From Muribaculaceae bacterium (lineage in GTDB: Bacteria > Bacteroidota > Bacteroidia > Bacteroidales > Muribaculaceae): DNA of 36,599 bases. This document shows positions 7,668 through 15,392 of the stretch, in pieces. The position numbers were made by a program, and so were the translations under genes. The DNA lies in contig JAFYYI010000046.1 in NCBI GenBank assembly GCA_017557665.1, positions 1-36,599 of the forward strand, read 5' to 3'. The notes beneath the pieces were generated by a model. The model was given only the letters and a program-made list of their open reading frames with translations, searched no databases and was not told where the DNA came from. Numbering within the stretch: the first letter of the stretch is position 1; each line of letters opens with the position of its first letter.

Positions 7668-8333
7668 ATGAAAAAGACATTACTTATTTCGATTTTGGCC
7701 CTGCTGGGCATGACCCAGGCAGTGGCACAAGAGTACGAGTACGTCCCCTTCGTGCGCGAGGGCGTTAAGTGGGTGTGTGACGCACCTTATCTGGAGTGGA
7801 TGCAAATGTGGCACAACTATTATACTCTGGAACTCGCTGGAGATACCGTCATTGACGGAAAGACCTATAAAGCGATGCATAAGTATAGCGGTGATGCCAT
7901 CAATGAAATGAATGATACAATTCCTGTTTATCTGAGAGAAGAAGATAAGGTGGTGTATGGTATCGTTCCTGATGGAAAAACCTATGATGAATGCCCTGTG
8001 GGTATGAACTGGTGGCCCGAAGCTCGTGAAGTCGTACAAAGTGGTCAGGAATTTATCCTGTATGATTTCAATGATCCGATTAATTTCATCAAAGACAACA
8101 TTAAATATCCGATTCAAGGTAGTCCTAATGGATACTATGTATATGACGTTATTCCTGACCAGATAGTGGTAGCCGGAAAGAAAGTGAATCGCTATATGTA
8201 TGATGCTTCGTGTATTATCGAAGGCATCGGTTGCGATGGCGTAAACCATGGCTATCCTCTTTCTGCCTTGAGTCAAATGCTTTGTTATGTCATAGAGAAA
8301 GGTGATACCATATATACTTCCAAGAGTTTATAA
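7668..8333 (+). CDS. secreted protein, N-terminal half (interrupted by in-frame stop)
   Basis: A 221-residue open frame with signal peptide (MKKTLLISILALLGMTQAVA, cut near AQ). The mature part has one copy of a beta-rich repeat domain common in Prevotella-type secreted proteins: FVREGVKWVC, DTVIDGKTYKAMHK, VYLREEDKVVYGI, EFILYDFNDP, then IIEGIGCDGV. It ends at a TAA (8331-8333) inside the linker to a second copy of the domain. The same frame continues without interruption to 9194, where it re-enters at IPWDTGIDDEDYNRELPIP and GVQWVNE. The original product was therefore probably one protein of about 507 residues. The C-terminal tail that looks like a sorting signal is lost from this half. Confidence 0.75.
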   Translation: MKKTLLISILALLGMTQAVAQEYEYVPFVREGVKWVCDAPYLEWMQMWHNYYTLELAGDTVIDGKTYKAMHKYSGDAINEMNDTIPVYLREEDKVVYGIVPDGKTYDECPVGMNWWPEAREVVQSGQEFILYDFNDPINFIKDNIKYPIQGSPNGYYVYDVIPDQIVVAGKKVNRYMYDASCIIEGIGCDGVNHGYPLSALSQMLCYVIEKGDTIYTSKSL

Positions 8334-8378
8334 ATACCTTGGGATACTGGAATCGATGACGAAGACTATAACAGAGAA

Positions 8379-9194
8379 TTGCCGATTCCACGCCAAGGGG
8401 TTCAATGGGTGAATGAACGTGTTTCCGTTGACAATGGCGACACTACTAGCTATTACTACAAATACGAATTTCGTGGCTACGATTCGCAAGGTTTCGCCTT
8501 ATGCTATCATTATACTGGCGAGACACTGAACAGTTCTCCAGACAAAAGTGTTTGGGCGAAATATCAAAGCTGGGAGTATGGCCTAGATACGAGCAATGGT
8601 ATGATTAAGGATAATATTCCGTTTAATAAGGTGAAAGGTGAAGGTAGAGACATGATGTACTTTGGCAGTTCTATGGGCTTTGGATTTCTGGAAATGTATC
8701 ATTTCCACAATTATGTCACCGACATTGAATCCTGCTATACTCCTAACTGGTATATCTATCGTCAAAAGGAAGACTTCCTGAACCGAGAGAATCTTATTGA
8801 GGTAGATCCATTAATTATCGAGGGGATTAAATGTCACCGTTTTGCCTATATAGGAGAGCAAGGTGATACGTTGGCCTATGTAGTTCAAGGCATCGGCTTT
8901 GACAGCTATGATATGGGTGACCTGCTCACTCCGTTTACCCGCAAGCCGGACCCCAATGCGGACCATCAAGAGTGGTGCGGGTTGAGTCACGTGGTGAAAG
9001 ACGGCCAGATCATCTACAAAGGAATGCGCTATCGTGAAGGCGCATTTGACGGCATCGATGAGGTGGTGGCCGACAAGGCGCATCGCCCGATGGACGACAA
9101 TTACTACAACCTGATGGGCCGACCCGTGGGCAAGGACGTTCCCACCGCCCCCGGCATCTACATCCACCACGGCAACAAAATTGTGGTCCGCTAA
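8379..9194 (+). CDS. secreted protein, C-terminal half split off by in-frame stop
   Basis: Continuation of the 7668 frame after the TAA at 8331-8333. The only nearby start is a TTG at 8379; there is no ATG and no signal peptide, so on its own it would stay in the cytoplasm. It holds the second copy of the repeat domain (GVQWVNERVSVDNGD ... IIEGIKCHRFAYIGEQGDTL ... VVQGIGFDSYD). It ends in the short tail DNYYNLMGRPVGKD...GIYIHHGNKIVVR, which parallels the tail of the 13671 protein and resembles C-terminal tails of secreted Prevotella proteins. It is best read as the 3' part of a recently broken gene, a recoded gene, or an assembly error, rather than an independent gene. Confidence 0.6.
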   Translation: MPIPRQGVQWVNERVSVDNGDTTSYYYKYEFRGYDSQGFALCYHYTGETLNSSPDKSVWAKYQSWEYGLDTSNGMIKDNIPFNKVKGEGRDMMYFGSSMGFGFLEMYHFHNYVTDIESCYTPNWYIYRQKEDFLNRENLIEVDPLIIEGIKCHRFAYIGEQGDTLAYVVQGIGFDSYDMGDLLTPFTRKPDPNADHQEWCGLSHVVKDGQIIYKGMRYREGAFDGIDEVVADKAHRPMDDNYYNLMGRPVGKDVPTAPGIYIHHGNKIVVR

Positions 9195-9224
9195 ACCATC
9201 AACAGATCCATAACAACAGTGAGT

Positions 9225-9887
9225 ATGAAAAAGATTTTATTTGGAATGGTAGTGTGTGCTCTGGCACTTGCCGGATGTGGGCATGACACGTTTTTTGACG
9301 AGCCGGAAGAAACCATAGTCCACACACCACCTGATAACGATCCCGCGCTCGAGAAACTCGAGACGAATGTCGGTTACTATTACGGCGATAAAGGTGTTGA
9401 CCTCACACGTATTGAATTTGCCTACCGTGCAGCGGGGCAGTATTGCATCTTCCCCAAAACCGAGGCAAGAACCCAGCAATTGGCACAACTGTCTCAACAA
9501 GAGGGATATCAAATACAGCAAATCGGGTATTACTTTCTTGTTACTGGCGACCGTGACCTCATTACCGACAATGACTATGTCAGTGACCGTTATTTTGTAG
9601 GTTATTATGAAAACGAGCCAGAATTTCTTATGATAGGCCCTGGAATCACAGTTAGCGTTCCAGACCCCAAGACCAAAGATAAAATCCTGAAAGCCTACCG
9701 TGGGAAACTAACTGAATCAACCAACTCAGAACAAGGTCATGTCACTTGGAATGGAGACTACCTCTATCGGTTTGATTGCTCTCTTAAGACGTCGGAACAG
9801 GTAATGAACCTGGCAGACAAAATCTACAGGCGTGACGATGTGACATGGGCCGAGGCCAGTATGTATATGCCAATACATTTACATTAA
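9225..9887 (+). CDS. lipoprotein, possibly S8-propeptide-like
   Basis: A 220-residue lipoprotein (signal MKKILFGMVVCALALAGC, Cys18) followed by an acidic linker. The ATG at 9225 is preferred over a GTG at 9219. The mature part appears to hold two alpha/beta units. The second reads DKILKAYRG, then YLYRFDCSLKTSEQVMNLAD and KIYRRDDVTWAEASMYMPI. Strand, helix, then a short AE-x strand is the layout of subtilase (S8) N-terminal prodomains found in Bacteroidetes surface proteases, and also of free-standing protease inhibitors. No S8 protease is in the window. The assignment is inference; the lipoprotein call is firm. It starts 30 bp after the split secreted-protein gene. Confidence 0.7.
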   Translation: MKKILFGMVVCALALAGCGHDTFFDEPEETIVHTPPDNDPALEKLETNVGYYYGDKGVDLTRIEFAYRAAGQYCIFPKTEARTQQLAQLSQQEGYQIQQIGYYFLVTGDRDLITDNDYVSDRYFVGYYENEPEFLMIGPGITVSVPDPKTKDKILKAYRGKLTESTNSEQGHVTWNGDYLYRFDCSLKTSEQVMNLADKIYRRDDVTWAEASMYMPIHLH

Positions 9888-9913
9888 TTCTAACCACACA
9901 TGTGATGATCACG

Positions 9914-10534
9914 ATGAAAGCAACAAAGAAACTGATAACCCTGCTGCTGGCGATGCTGGCATGCATGAGTGCCAGCGCGCAAGTGAAATTCGGTGCCAAG
10001 GTAGGGCTTGACCTGACCAACTTTTGGGGGAAGGAATGCGGACACCAGATTGTGCTTAATTATCAGGCTGGCTTGCTGATGGAGTACAAGTTCCATCCCC
10101 ACTTCGGCATTAGTCCTGAAGTCGTGTTTGCGGCTCAGGGCGGACAGGAAAAGGCCGATGACGGAAGTGAAATGGGTGGTTTCATCAGGAGTGATAAACA
10201 CTATCACACCAACTACATCAACGTGCCTGTGATGTTCAAGTATTATCCGACCCAAGACTTCAGCATCGACTTCGGCCCGCAAGTGGGTTTCAACGTGTAT
10301 AGCAAGTACACGATGGGCAAACACGAAGCCACAAATTACAAAGACAAGACCAAAGCCGTTGATTTCGGGTTGGGCCTTGGGTGTACCTATGACCTTGATA
10401 AGAATGTCTTTATTCAGTTGCGCTACACCATGGGACTGACCAATGCATTTAAGAGGAGATATACTACTGCATTCGTCATAGATAACTACCGCAAGAACGG
10501 CAACGCTCAACTTGCTTTCGGTGTAAGATTTTGA
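9914..10534 (+). CDS. outer-membrane beta-barrel (porin-family) protein
   Basis: A 206-residue protein with signal peptide MKATKKLITLLLAMLACMSA, cut after SAQ. It is a typical small Bacteroidetes barrel of the outer-membrane beta-barrel type 2 group: VKFGAKVGLDLTNFWG, NYQAGLLMEYKF, FGISPEVVFAAQGG, NVPVMFKYYP, FSIDFGPQVGFNVYSKY, VDFGLGLGCTYDL, and a final LAFGVRF strand. An in-frame ATG three codons upstream (9905) is also possible. The start-proximal DNA is one of several copies of a signal-peptide cassette seen again at 20027 and 35732. Function beyond an outer-membrane barrel is unknown. Confidence 0.85.
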   Translation: MKATKKLITLLLAMLACMSASAQVKFGAKVGLDLTNFWGKECGHQIVLNYQAGLLMEYKFHPHFGISPEVVFAAQGGQEKADDGSEMGGFIRSDKHYHTNYINVPVMFKYYPTQDFSIDFGPQVGFNVYSKYTMGKHEATNYKDKTKAVDFGLGLGCTYDLDKNVFIQLRYTMGLTNAFKRRYTTAFVIDNYRKNGNAQLAFGVRF

Positions 10535-10552
10535 CGAATAACTTCAATAGTC

Positions 10553-11347
10553 ATGAAGAAAAAAGCTATATTTCTTGCGGTGTTAGGGCTCTGCAGTCTA
10601 TCCTGCCTGGGGCAGGAGGGCAATGTGTTTCAGCACTTCAGCCTGTCGGGAGGCCTTGGCTCTACTGGTCTCACGATTGACATGGGCACGATGATGACCG
10701 ACCACTTCGGCCTCAGGGCTGGTGTGGACCTGTTGGGAATTTATCTTCATGGTTATAAGGATTATGAGGATCTCAACAAGAAGCTTTATCTACTTGACCC
10801 TGACCTTGAGCCATTGCCCGAACAAAAGGCCGATACCCATCTCACGAATTCATCGGGACACCTGTTGCTGGACTATTACCCTTTCAACCCATCAAAGTCA
10901 GGCTTCCATGTGACCGTGGGTGCTTATCTGGCATGGCATCGGCGAGTGGAATCTCTCGAGAATGCCGATTACGGAGCTTGGAGAAAGATTGCCGACTTCA
11001 ACGCTCGTCGCGGCGACTATGCCGATGTTCCTGACGAGCTGGGCCCCGCCACAATCGGGTATTATGGCTATCAGGTTCCCACCAGTGCCGAGGGCTCGTT
11101 TAATGCCCACATGCGCACGAACCGTTTCCGCCCCTATGTGGGTATCGGTTTTGGCCGTGCTGTGCCCGGTGCTCGCCGCCTGAACGCTCAACTCGACCTG
11201 GGCGTGCAGTTTTGGGGCAAACCCAGGCTCTATAACGGGATAACTGGCCAGCGCCTGACCCAAGTAGATGAGAAGAACCATGGCACCTTCGGTCGCAACA
11301 CGGTCTATCCCGTCATCACCATCCGCCTTGCAGGCCGCATCTTGTGA
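10553..11347 (+). CDS. outer-membrane beta-barrel protein
   Basis: A 264-residue protein with signal peptide (MKKKAIFLAVLGLCSLSCLG, likely cut before QEG; a lipoprotein reading with Cys18 is less likely). Strands alternate through FSLSGGLGSTGLTIDMGTMM, FGLRAGVDLLGIYLHG, GHLLLDYYPF, FHVTVGAYLAWH, FRPYVGIGFGRAV and LNAQLDLGVQF, and the chain ends VITIRLAGRIL. This fits an 8- to 10-stranded barrel. Its last 137 bp are duplicated at 7418-7554. It follows the preceding barrel gene by 18 bp, and the transcript is expected to end at the terminator at 11402-11429. No specific function can be assigned. Confidence 0.8.
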   Translation: MKKKAIFLAVLGLCSLSCLGQEGNVFQHFSLSGGLGSTGLTIDMGTMMTDHFGLRAGVDLLGIYLHGYKDYEDLNKKLYLLDPDLEPLPEQKADTHLTNSSGHLLLDYYPFNPSKSGFHVTVGAYLAWHRRVESLENADYGAWRKIADFNARRGDYADVPDELGPATIGYYGYQVPTSAEGSFNAHMRTNRFRPYVGIGFGRAVPGARRLNAQLDLGVQFWGKPRLYNGITGQRLTQVDEKNHGTFGRNTVYPVITIRLAGRIL

Positions 11348-11366
11348 TACAAAACACAAAGAACAA

Positions 11367-11471
11367 GTTTCTAAACCATAATTTTTATTACAGACTTGTT
11401 GGCTCACCGATGACCTCGGTGGGCTTTTTCTTTACATATCTCAGATGGGGAAAAACGGATAATTCGTGGTA
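11367..11471. repeat. 3'-flank repeat with terminator, copy 1
   Basis: About 105 bp from GTTTCTAAACCATAAT to AATTCGTGGTA, closely matching 20112-20220. Shared landmarks in order: TTATTACAG, CTTGTTGGCTCACCGA, the hairpin, CATATCTCAGA, GGGGAAAAACGG, TCGTGGTA. In the other copy the first bases encode the end of a barrel protein (YRF-stop); here they are noncoding. Confidence 0.8.
11402..11429 (+). terminator. rho-independent terminator
   Basis: GCTCACCGA (11402-11410) pairs with TCGGTGGGC (11416-11424) around a TGACC loop, with one G-T pair, followed by five T residues. It ends the + strand barrel-gene operon. Confidence 0.85.
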
Positions 11472-11482
11472 TAAAAAGGGCT

Positions 11483-13189
11483 TCACCGATAGTTGTTGAC
11501 GAAGTCGTCGAGGTCGGGAACACCTAGTTTCTTGTCGATTTGGTTCTTCTTGTTATAAACCGTGCCGATATGTTTGTAACCCATCGTCACCATAATTGTC
11601 GTGAAGGAAAAACCGAAGCAATAAAGGGCCAACAGATTAAGTTCGCTGTCGTTCAGGGTACCGCCAGCGGTCTCTTGGGCCTTGACTAGGATGTTGTCGT
11701 GCAGGTCGTTGGCCAGGGTCTGCAGATTGGACCAATAGTTGCTCTCATCGCCCGTCTTGGGCAAGGTCATGGCTTCCCTAAACTTGACGGCAAAATCCTC
11801 GCCGTGATATTGGTAAGACAATTTCATCAGTTGCTGCACAGCGTCAATCTGCTGGTTAACGATGGCACGCAACTTGTTGCTATGGTTGTTCTTGCCATCG
11901 TCGGACTGCTCACCGTCGCCGAGCAGTCGCTGCATCTTTTTCAGATTCGTCAACGAGTCCTCAAGGTCGGCCTTCAGCATCTCGGCCTCGTTCTGCTTCA
12001 TCTTCAATCGGTTGCGGTAACGCATCAGCCCCAACAACAGTAGCAGCGAAGCGATGATCACTCCCGCCAATGCCAGCAGTGCACCTCTAAATCTTGACTG
12101 GTATTTAATCTTGTTCAACTCCGCCAACTGCACATCATATTTCTTCTCCACAGCCAATAATCGGTGATTGAGGCTGTTCATGGTCAAAGAATCGGCTATG
12201 GCATGTGCTTGTTGGATGTAGTTTTTGGATTTCCCTTCATTTTTCCAATAACGGTGCTCCAGTTCGGACATGAGTTCATAATAAACAATGCTGTCCATCG
12301 CACTCTTGGCAATAGGGGCTTTGTTTAGATAATAAACAGCAGAGTCGGGTTGTCCCAGGAACAAGTAAGACGAAGCAAGGCGATAATGCGCTCTCGGATG
12401 ATCTATCGTTATTCCATCTGTCGATATTGCCTGCAGGGCATAATGCTTCGCCTTTTCATAATCATGTTCCCTGACCAGATAATACTCTGAAAGAAGGAAT
12501 AGATTAGCAAACACCACATATTGCTCATTCAAGGATTTTGCTAAATCAATGGCGTCATTGAGATAGAAAACTGCTGAATCGTGCTTTTCTTCAATGTTTC
12601 GATAAATCCCGGCAATACTTGAAAGGCAAATGAGTTCATAGTGCTTATCTCCAAGACTTCTGTATAAAGGTAGTGCTTCTTGCAACTTCTGCAGCGCAAT
12701 GGTATTGGAGCCAATAATCTGATTTTGATAGAGTACACCCATTCTCAATTTGGCATAAGCGATCATTGAACTATCGGTGGCTAACGGCAGTTCCTCGGCA
12801 TGATGGTAACTTTCAACCGCTAGATCAAGGTGCCCCAAGTCCTCATTGACACACCCCTGGGCGACAAGGGCTTTCAGGTATTTCACCTTGTCGTTCGATT
12901 TCCTGTAGTGTTCAACGGCCTCGTTGATGGCCGAATCGCTGGTGAATGGTTGATAGCATTTATATTGTGCCATGGCGAGCAAAAACGAGTAATAGGACTT
13001 TTCCTCGTCGTTGAAACCCTTGATATCCATTTTCTGGAGTATGGGCAACGCCTCCCTCTCTTGCTGGTGATAGACCATGGAGTCGATTCCTACCAGTTGC
13101 TGCATGGTGGCGCTGTCATGATGGCAGCCGCCTGATATGAGAGCAAAGACGGCCAAAAGTACGATGATGATGTGTCTGGAGTGTATCAT
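11483..13189 (-). CDS. membrane-anchored TPR regulator with LuxR-type HTH, copy 1
   Basis: A 568-residue protein. The N-terminus has a lipobox-like ISGGC (Cys22) or a first membrane anchor. Residues about 60-330 form tetratricopeptide-like helical pairs (NEDLGHLDLAVESYHHAEEL, DSAVFYLNDAIDLAKSL, YEKAKHYALQAI, GQPDSAVYYLNKA). A transmembrane helix is at about 370-389, a coiled coil at about 392-425, and a C-terminal helix-turn-helix of LuxR type at about 513-557 (LNLLALYCFGF, then GTVYNKKNQIDKKLGV). The implied design is a one-component regulator with periplasmic TPR sensor and cytoplasmic DNA-binding end. A paralog is at 26431-28212; both end LDDFVNNYR. It is divergent from the 13671 side across a 74-bp conserved element, and its own -7 box is near 13254. 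Confidence 0.85.
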   Translation of the reverse strand: MIHSRHIIIVLLAVFALISGGCHHDSATMQQLVGIDSMVYHQQEREALPILQKMDIKGFNDEEKSYYSFLLAMAQYKCYQPFTSDSAINEAVEHYRKSNDKVKYLKALVAQGCVNEDLGHLDLAVESYHHAEELPLATDSSMIAYAKLRMGVLYQNQIIGSNTIALQKLQEALPLYRSLGDKHYELICLSSIAGIYRNIEEKHDSAVFYLNDAIDLAKSLNEQYVVFANLFLLSEYYLVREHDYEKAKHYALQAISTDGITIDHPRAHYRLASSYLFLGQPDSAVYYLNKAPIAKSAMDSIVYYELMSELEHRYWKNEGKSKNYIQQAHAIADSLTMNSLNHRLLAVEKKYDVQLAELNKIKYQSRFRGALLALAGVIIASLLLLLGLMRYRNRLKMKQNEAEMLKADLEDSLTNLKKMQRLLGDGEQSDDGKNNHSNKLRAIVNQQIDAVQQLMKLSYQYHGEDFAVKFREAMTLPKTGDESNYWSNLQTLANDLHDNILVKAQETAGGTLNDSELNLLALYCFGFSFTTIMVTMGYKHIGTVYNKKNQIDKKLGVPDLDDFVNNYR

Positions 13190-13253
13190 TTGTCAAATAT
13201 GTTTAGGCTGGATTATCACCCGATCCTCACGAGAAAACGGTGAAGTCCACATG

Positions 13254-13261
13254 CAAATTTA
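13254..13261 (-). promoter_or_regulatory. -7 box for the 11483-13189 regulator
   Basis: CAAATTTA on the + strand is TAAATTTG on the minus strand, matching TAnnTTTG. It lies 65 bp upstream of the regulator ATG and 25 bp from the conserved 74-bp element. A -33 element is not clear. Confidence 0.45.
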
Positions 13262-13286
13262 ACACTTTCAGCCCCATCATTTGTGC

Positions 13287-13360
13287 GAATTAAGTCAAAA
13301 TTAGAATTTTATTTTTTATATGATTGATATTCAGTGTTTTATAATTCAGAAAATTAAGTC
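13287..13360 (+). promoter_or_regulatory. conserved 74-bp intergenic element, copy C
   Basis: Ungapped alignment with copies at 20264-20337 and 28283-28356. By hand count, 52 of 74 positions match the 28283 copy and 45 the 20264 copy. Constant parts are a core TTTTATTTT at element positions 21-29, a TG at 39-40 leading into ATxTCAxTG-like sequence to 50, and AAATxAAGTC at the end. It sits between the divergent -7 boxes at 13254-13261 (minus) and 13403-13410 (plus), so it could control both directions. Confidence 0.65.
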
Positions 13361-13402
13361 TGAATTTGTCCACTTTTTAGTCAATTTAACGATAATCTTT
13401 GC

Positions 13403-13410
13403 TAAATTTG
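13403..13410 (+). promoter_or_regulatory. -7 box downstream of element copy C
   Basis: TAAATTTG matches the Bacteroidetes -7 consensus and lies 42 bp after the 74-bp element, nearly the same distance as in copy B (41 bp). The -33 element is weak. It now fronts only short relic frames at 13446 and 13456, not directly the 13671 gene. Confidence 0.45.
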
Positions 13411-13445
13411 CAGTCTAAAAAAAACACGATTACTAAACCAAAGCA

Positions 13446-13538
13446 ATGGATCAATATGAACGCGACAAAGAAACATCCGGCAGGCCTTCGGCATGAAGTT
13501 CTGATTCTTTCTCGCGAAAAACAAAAAAATCACTTTTT
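13446..13538 (+). pseudogene. relic start region, signal-peptide cassette fragment
   Basis: An ATG at 13456 begins MNATKK, matching at DNA level (ATGAACGCGACAAAGAAA) the start of the signal-peptide cassette found at 20027, 35235, 35732 and 36493. It then departs into unrelated codons and stops after about 39 codons. An overlapping frame from the ATG at 13446 stops after 16 codons. This looks like the remains of a gene deleted from its promoter. The remainder of the 13190-13670 gap holds regulatory sequence only. Confidence 0.35.
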
Positions 13539-13576
13539 GGGTTTAGTAAATGAGAATTTGTGTGTCTATATATAGA
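13539..13576 (+). promoter_or_regulatory. ECF-type promoter-like box, copy 2
   Basis: GGGTTTAGTAAAT (13539-13551), eight bases, then GTGTGTCTATATATAGA (13560-13576), matching the box before the sigma gene at 912-945 in sequence and spacing. It lies about 95 bp before the 13671 ATG and would place the 13671-19986 operon in the same sigma regulon. Confidence 0.55.
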
Positions 13577-13670
13577 AGGGGTATTTGCATGAGACGGAAC
13601 GCTAGCAAGTTTCGAGTGTGTAAAATATTCTTGCTATCTTTTGATGTTGAACTATAATAAATTTCTGAAT

Positions 13671-14732
13671 ATGAAACGATTATCTATGAAAAGTATTTTC
13701 TTTGCAGTACTACTGTCAATTAACCCGTTAGTATTGCATGCTGGGGTTTACCATCGTTGGGCCATGGCCGTCTTGGAAAGGGAGGGTGAAACACCGACCC
13801 TTTTGCAATACCATAGTGATGTGGAAACTGCCGAAAACGGGATTAAATATTATCGTATCATTGATGACAGCTCTATATTCCATTATGGTGAGCCATATAA
13901 TCCTGTAAAACTACAGTATGGTTACAGATGGGCGGATAAACAATTGTATATCTATGATTTTGAGAAGCAAAAAGAGACTCTTGCATTTGATTTTAGCCTC
14001 TCTCCAGGCGATCATTTCACGACGTTAAATGGAATTGAATGGACGGTTGAAGCAGCTACGGATACCCTTGTGAATACTTCGTTTTGCTGTTATGGCGAGG
14101 CTGTGCCCAAGAGACTACTGACCGTAAAGTCAACAGATGGTCTGTTGACAGACCAGTGGTTAGAGGATTTCGGGTCATTCACAGATATTTTTATGATGAA
14201 TGACTTGGAAAATATCGTTTGTTCTCAATCATTGTGGATGGAATATGGCTATGGGGAGTACCTTGCGCGCGAAATCAATGCAGACCCGTTATATGCCCAT
14301 GACAGCGGGTGGCTGGAAGGTTCGTATGACGATTTTCCTGTAGACCAGGGCTATGCAAACTGTTACATTGAGGATGGAAATGTGGTATTTGAAAATGTAC
14401 AGCTTTGGTGGGCGCATCGCGATTATTCCCTGTATTATCGGAATGGAGACGATATCTATCATGTTTATGCTTGGGAGTTGGAGCCCCATGTCGATGATGG
14501 TGATTTAACCCTGATAAGAGATGTTGTCACCTTCAAGGGATTGCCGACGCCCGCAAGCGGCCAATACACAATCCATATTGGTGATAACGAGTACTCAACA
14601 AGCAGCGTCATTGAGATTGTCACAAACACACAGCCCGAAGACCATTATTATGACTTGCAAGGTAGAAGATTGGACTCGAAGCCAACACATGGTTTTTATA
14701 TCAAGAATGGACAGAAAATATATGCTAAATAA
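13671..14732 (+). CDS. secreted protein with short C-terminal sorting-like tail
   Basis: A 353-residue protein with signal peptide (MKRLSMKSIFFAVLLSINPL, cut near LHAG). The ATG at 13671 is chosen because it puts the hydrophobic core near the start; in-frame TTG/ATG codons upstream are less likely. The mature N-half has the layout of the domain repeated in the 7668-9194 protein (WADKQLYIYDF, then LAFDFSLSPGDHF). The C-half is beta-rich (CYIEDGNVVFENVQLWW, GQYTIHIGDNEYSTSSVIEI). It ends DHYYDLQGRRLDSKP...GFYIKNGQKIYAK, a tail paralleling that of the split protein. First gene of the operon running to DUF4249; probably exported, possibly surface-attached. Exact function unknown. Confidence 0.75.
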   Translation: MKRLSMKSIFFAVLLSINPLVLHAGVYHRWAMAVLEREGETPTLLQYHSDVETAENGIKYYRIIDDSSIFHYGEPYNPVKLQYGYRWADKQLYIYDFEKQKETLAFDFSLSPGDHFTTLNGIEWTVEAATDTLVNTSFCCYGEAVPKRLLTVKSTDGLLTDQWLEDFGSFTDIFMMNDLENIVCSQSLWMEYGYGEYLAREINADPLYAHDSGWLEGSYDDFPVDQGYANCYIEDGNVVFENVQLWWAHRDYSLYYRNGDDIYHVYAWELEPHVDDGDLTLIRDVVTFKGLPTPASGQYTIHIGDNEYSTSSVIEIVTNTQPEDHYYDLQGRRLDSKPTHGFYIKNGQKIYAK

Positions 14733-14829
14733 TCAGCTGTTAGTTTTTTGTATTATGAGGATTACTCAATACATAGATGAACTTGTATAATAACTTTGCC
14801 GGATACAATAACTAAACTATATCACTACT

Positions 14830-15387
14830 ATGAAGAAGTTAACTTTAATACTTATGCTGCTTGCAGTGGGGCTGATGGCTGTTTCCTGTGGCCATGACGA
14901 TGAGCCCGTTGATCCCAACGAGATCACCCGTGTTCAAGACGGAAACGGCAAGGTGTTTCTTGAGAATGGAACGCTGGTAGATGCCAACTTGGATTATACT
15001 CAGGCAGAATTAATTGACGCACTGAACAAGTATGACTGGGAACGGGAATATAGTTTTTACTATGATAATCGCAAGATTTCCCCAAAGATGGAAATTGATG
15101 CCATGCCTCGAATCATCCATCCTGACGGAACTATTGAATTTGATTTCCCGATAGAGGACGCAAGGGTGAGATTATACACCGTTTCGGGTAAACAAATCAC
15201 GGCGATTTACCAAGCACCCGCTTGGTCAAGTTCATGGTATCCCGATGTAGTTCTAACCGTCGTTTCCCTTGACATGACGGAAACTTCCGGCCGAATTGTT
15301 ATGGACCGTAAAATCTTTAGAGAGGATCTAGAGGGTTTCTCCTCGGCTTCACTCTATGTCCGCATGGTTTGGAAAGCAAAAATGTAA
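14830..15387 (+). CDS. lipoprotein of the TRVQDGNGKVFLE family, member 2
   Basis: A 185-residue lipoprotein (LMAVSC, Cys20, then GHDDEP). It has the full family signature ITRVQDGNGKVFLENGTLVD followed by YDWEREYSFYYDN, HPDGTIEFD, VVSLDMTETSGRIVMDR and a final YVRMVWKAKM. It is the first of three tandem copies, and the last 24 bp before the stop are identical to those of the next copy, which marks a tandem duplication. The first copy of the family is at 5811 in the ECF operon. Likely an outer-membrane or surface lipoprotein accompanying the receptor at 16534. Confidence 0.8.
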   Translation: MKKLTLILMLLAVGLMAVSCGHDDEPVDPNEITRVQDGNGKVFLENGTLVDANLDYTQAELIDALNKYDWEREYSFYYDNRKISPKMEIDAMPRIIHPDGTIEFDFPIEDARVRLYTVSGKQITAIYQAPAWSSSWYPDVVLTVVSLDMTETSGRIVMDRKIFREDLEGFSSASLYVRMVWKAKM

Positions 15388-15392
15388 ATATC

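Noticed and set aside
7680..8276. 198-codon open frame on the minus strand
   Set aside because: It mirrors the coding frame of the secreted protein at 7668. The translation is rich in Ile and His, as expected from an antisense shadow.
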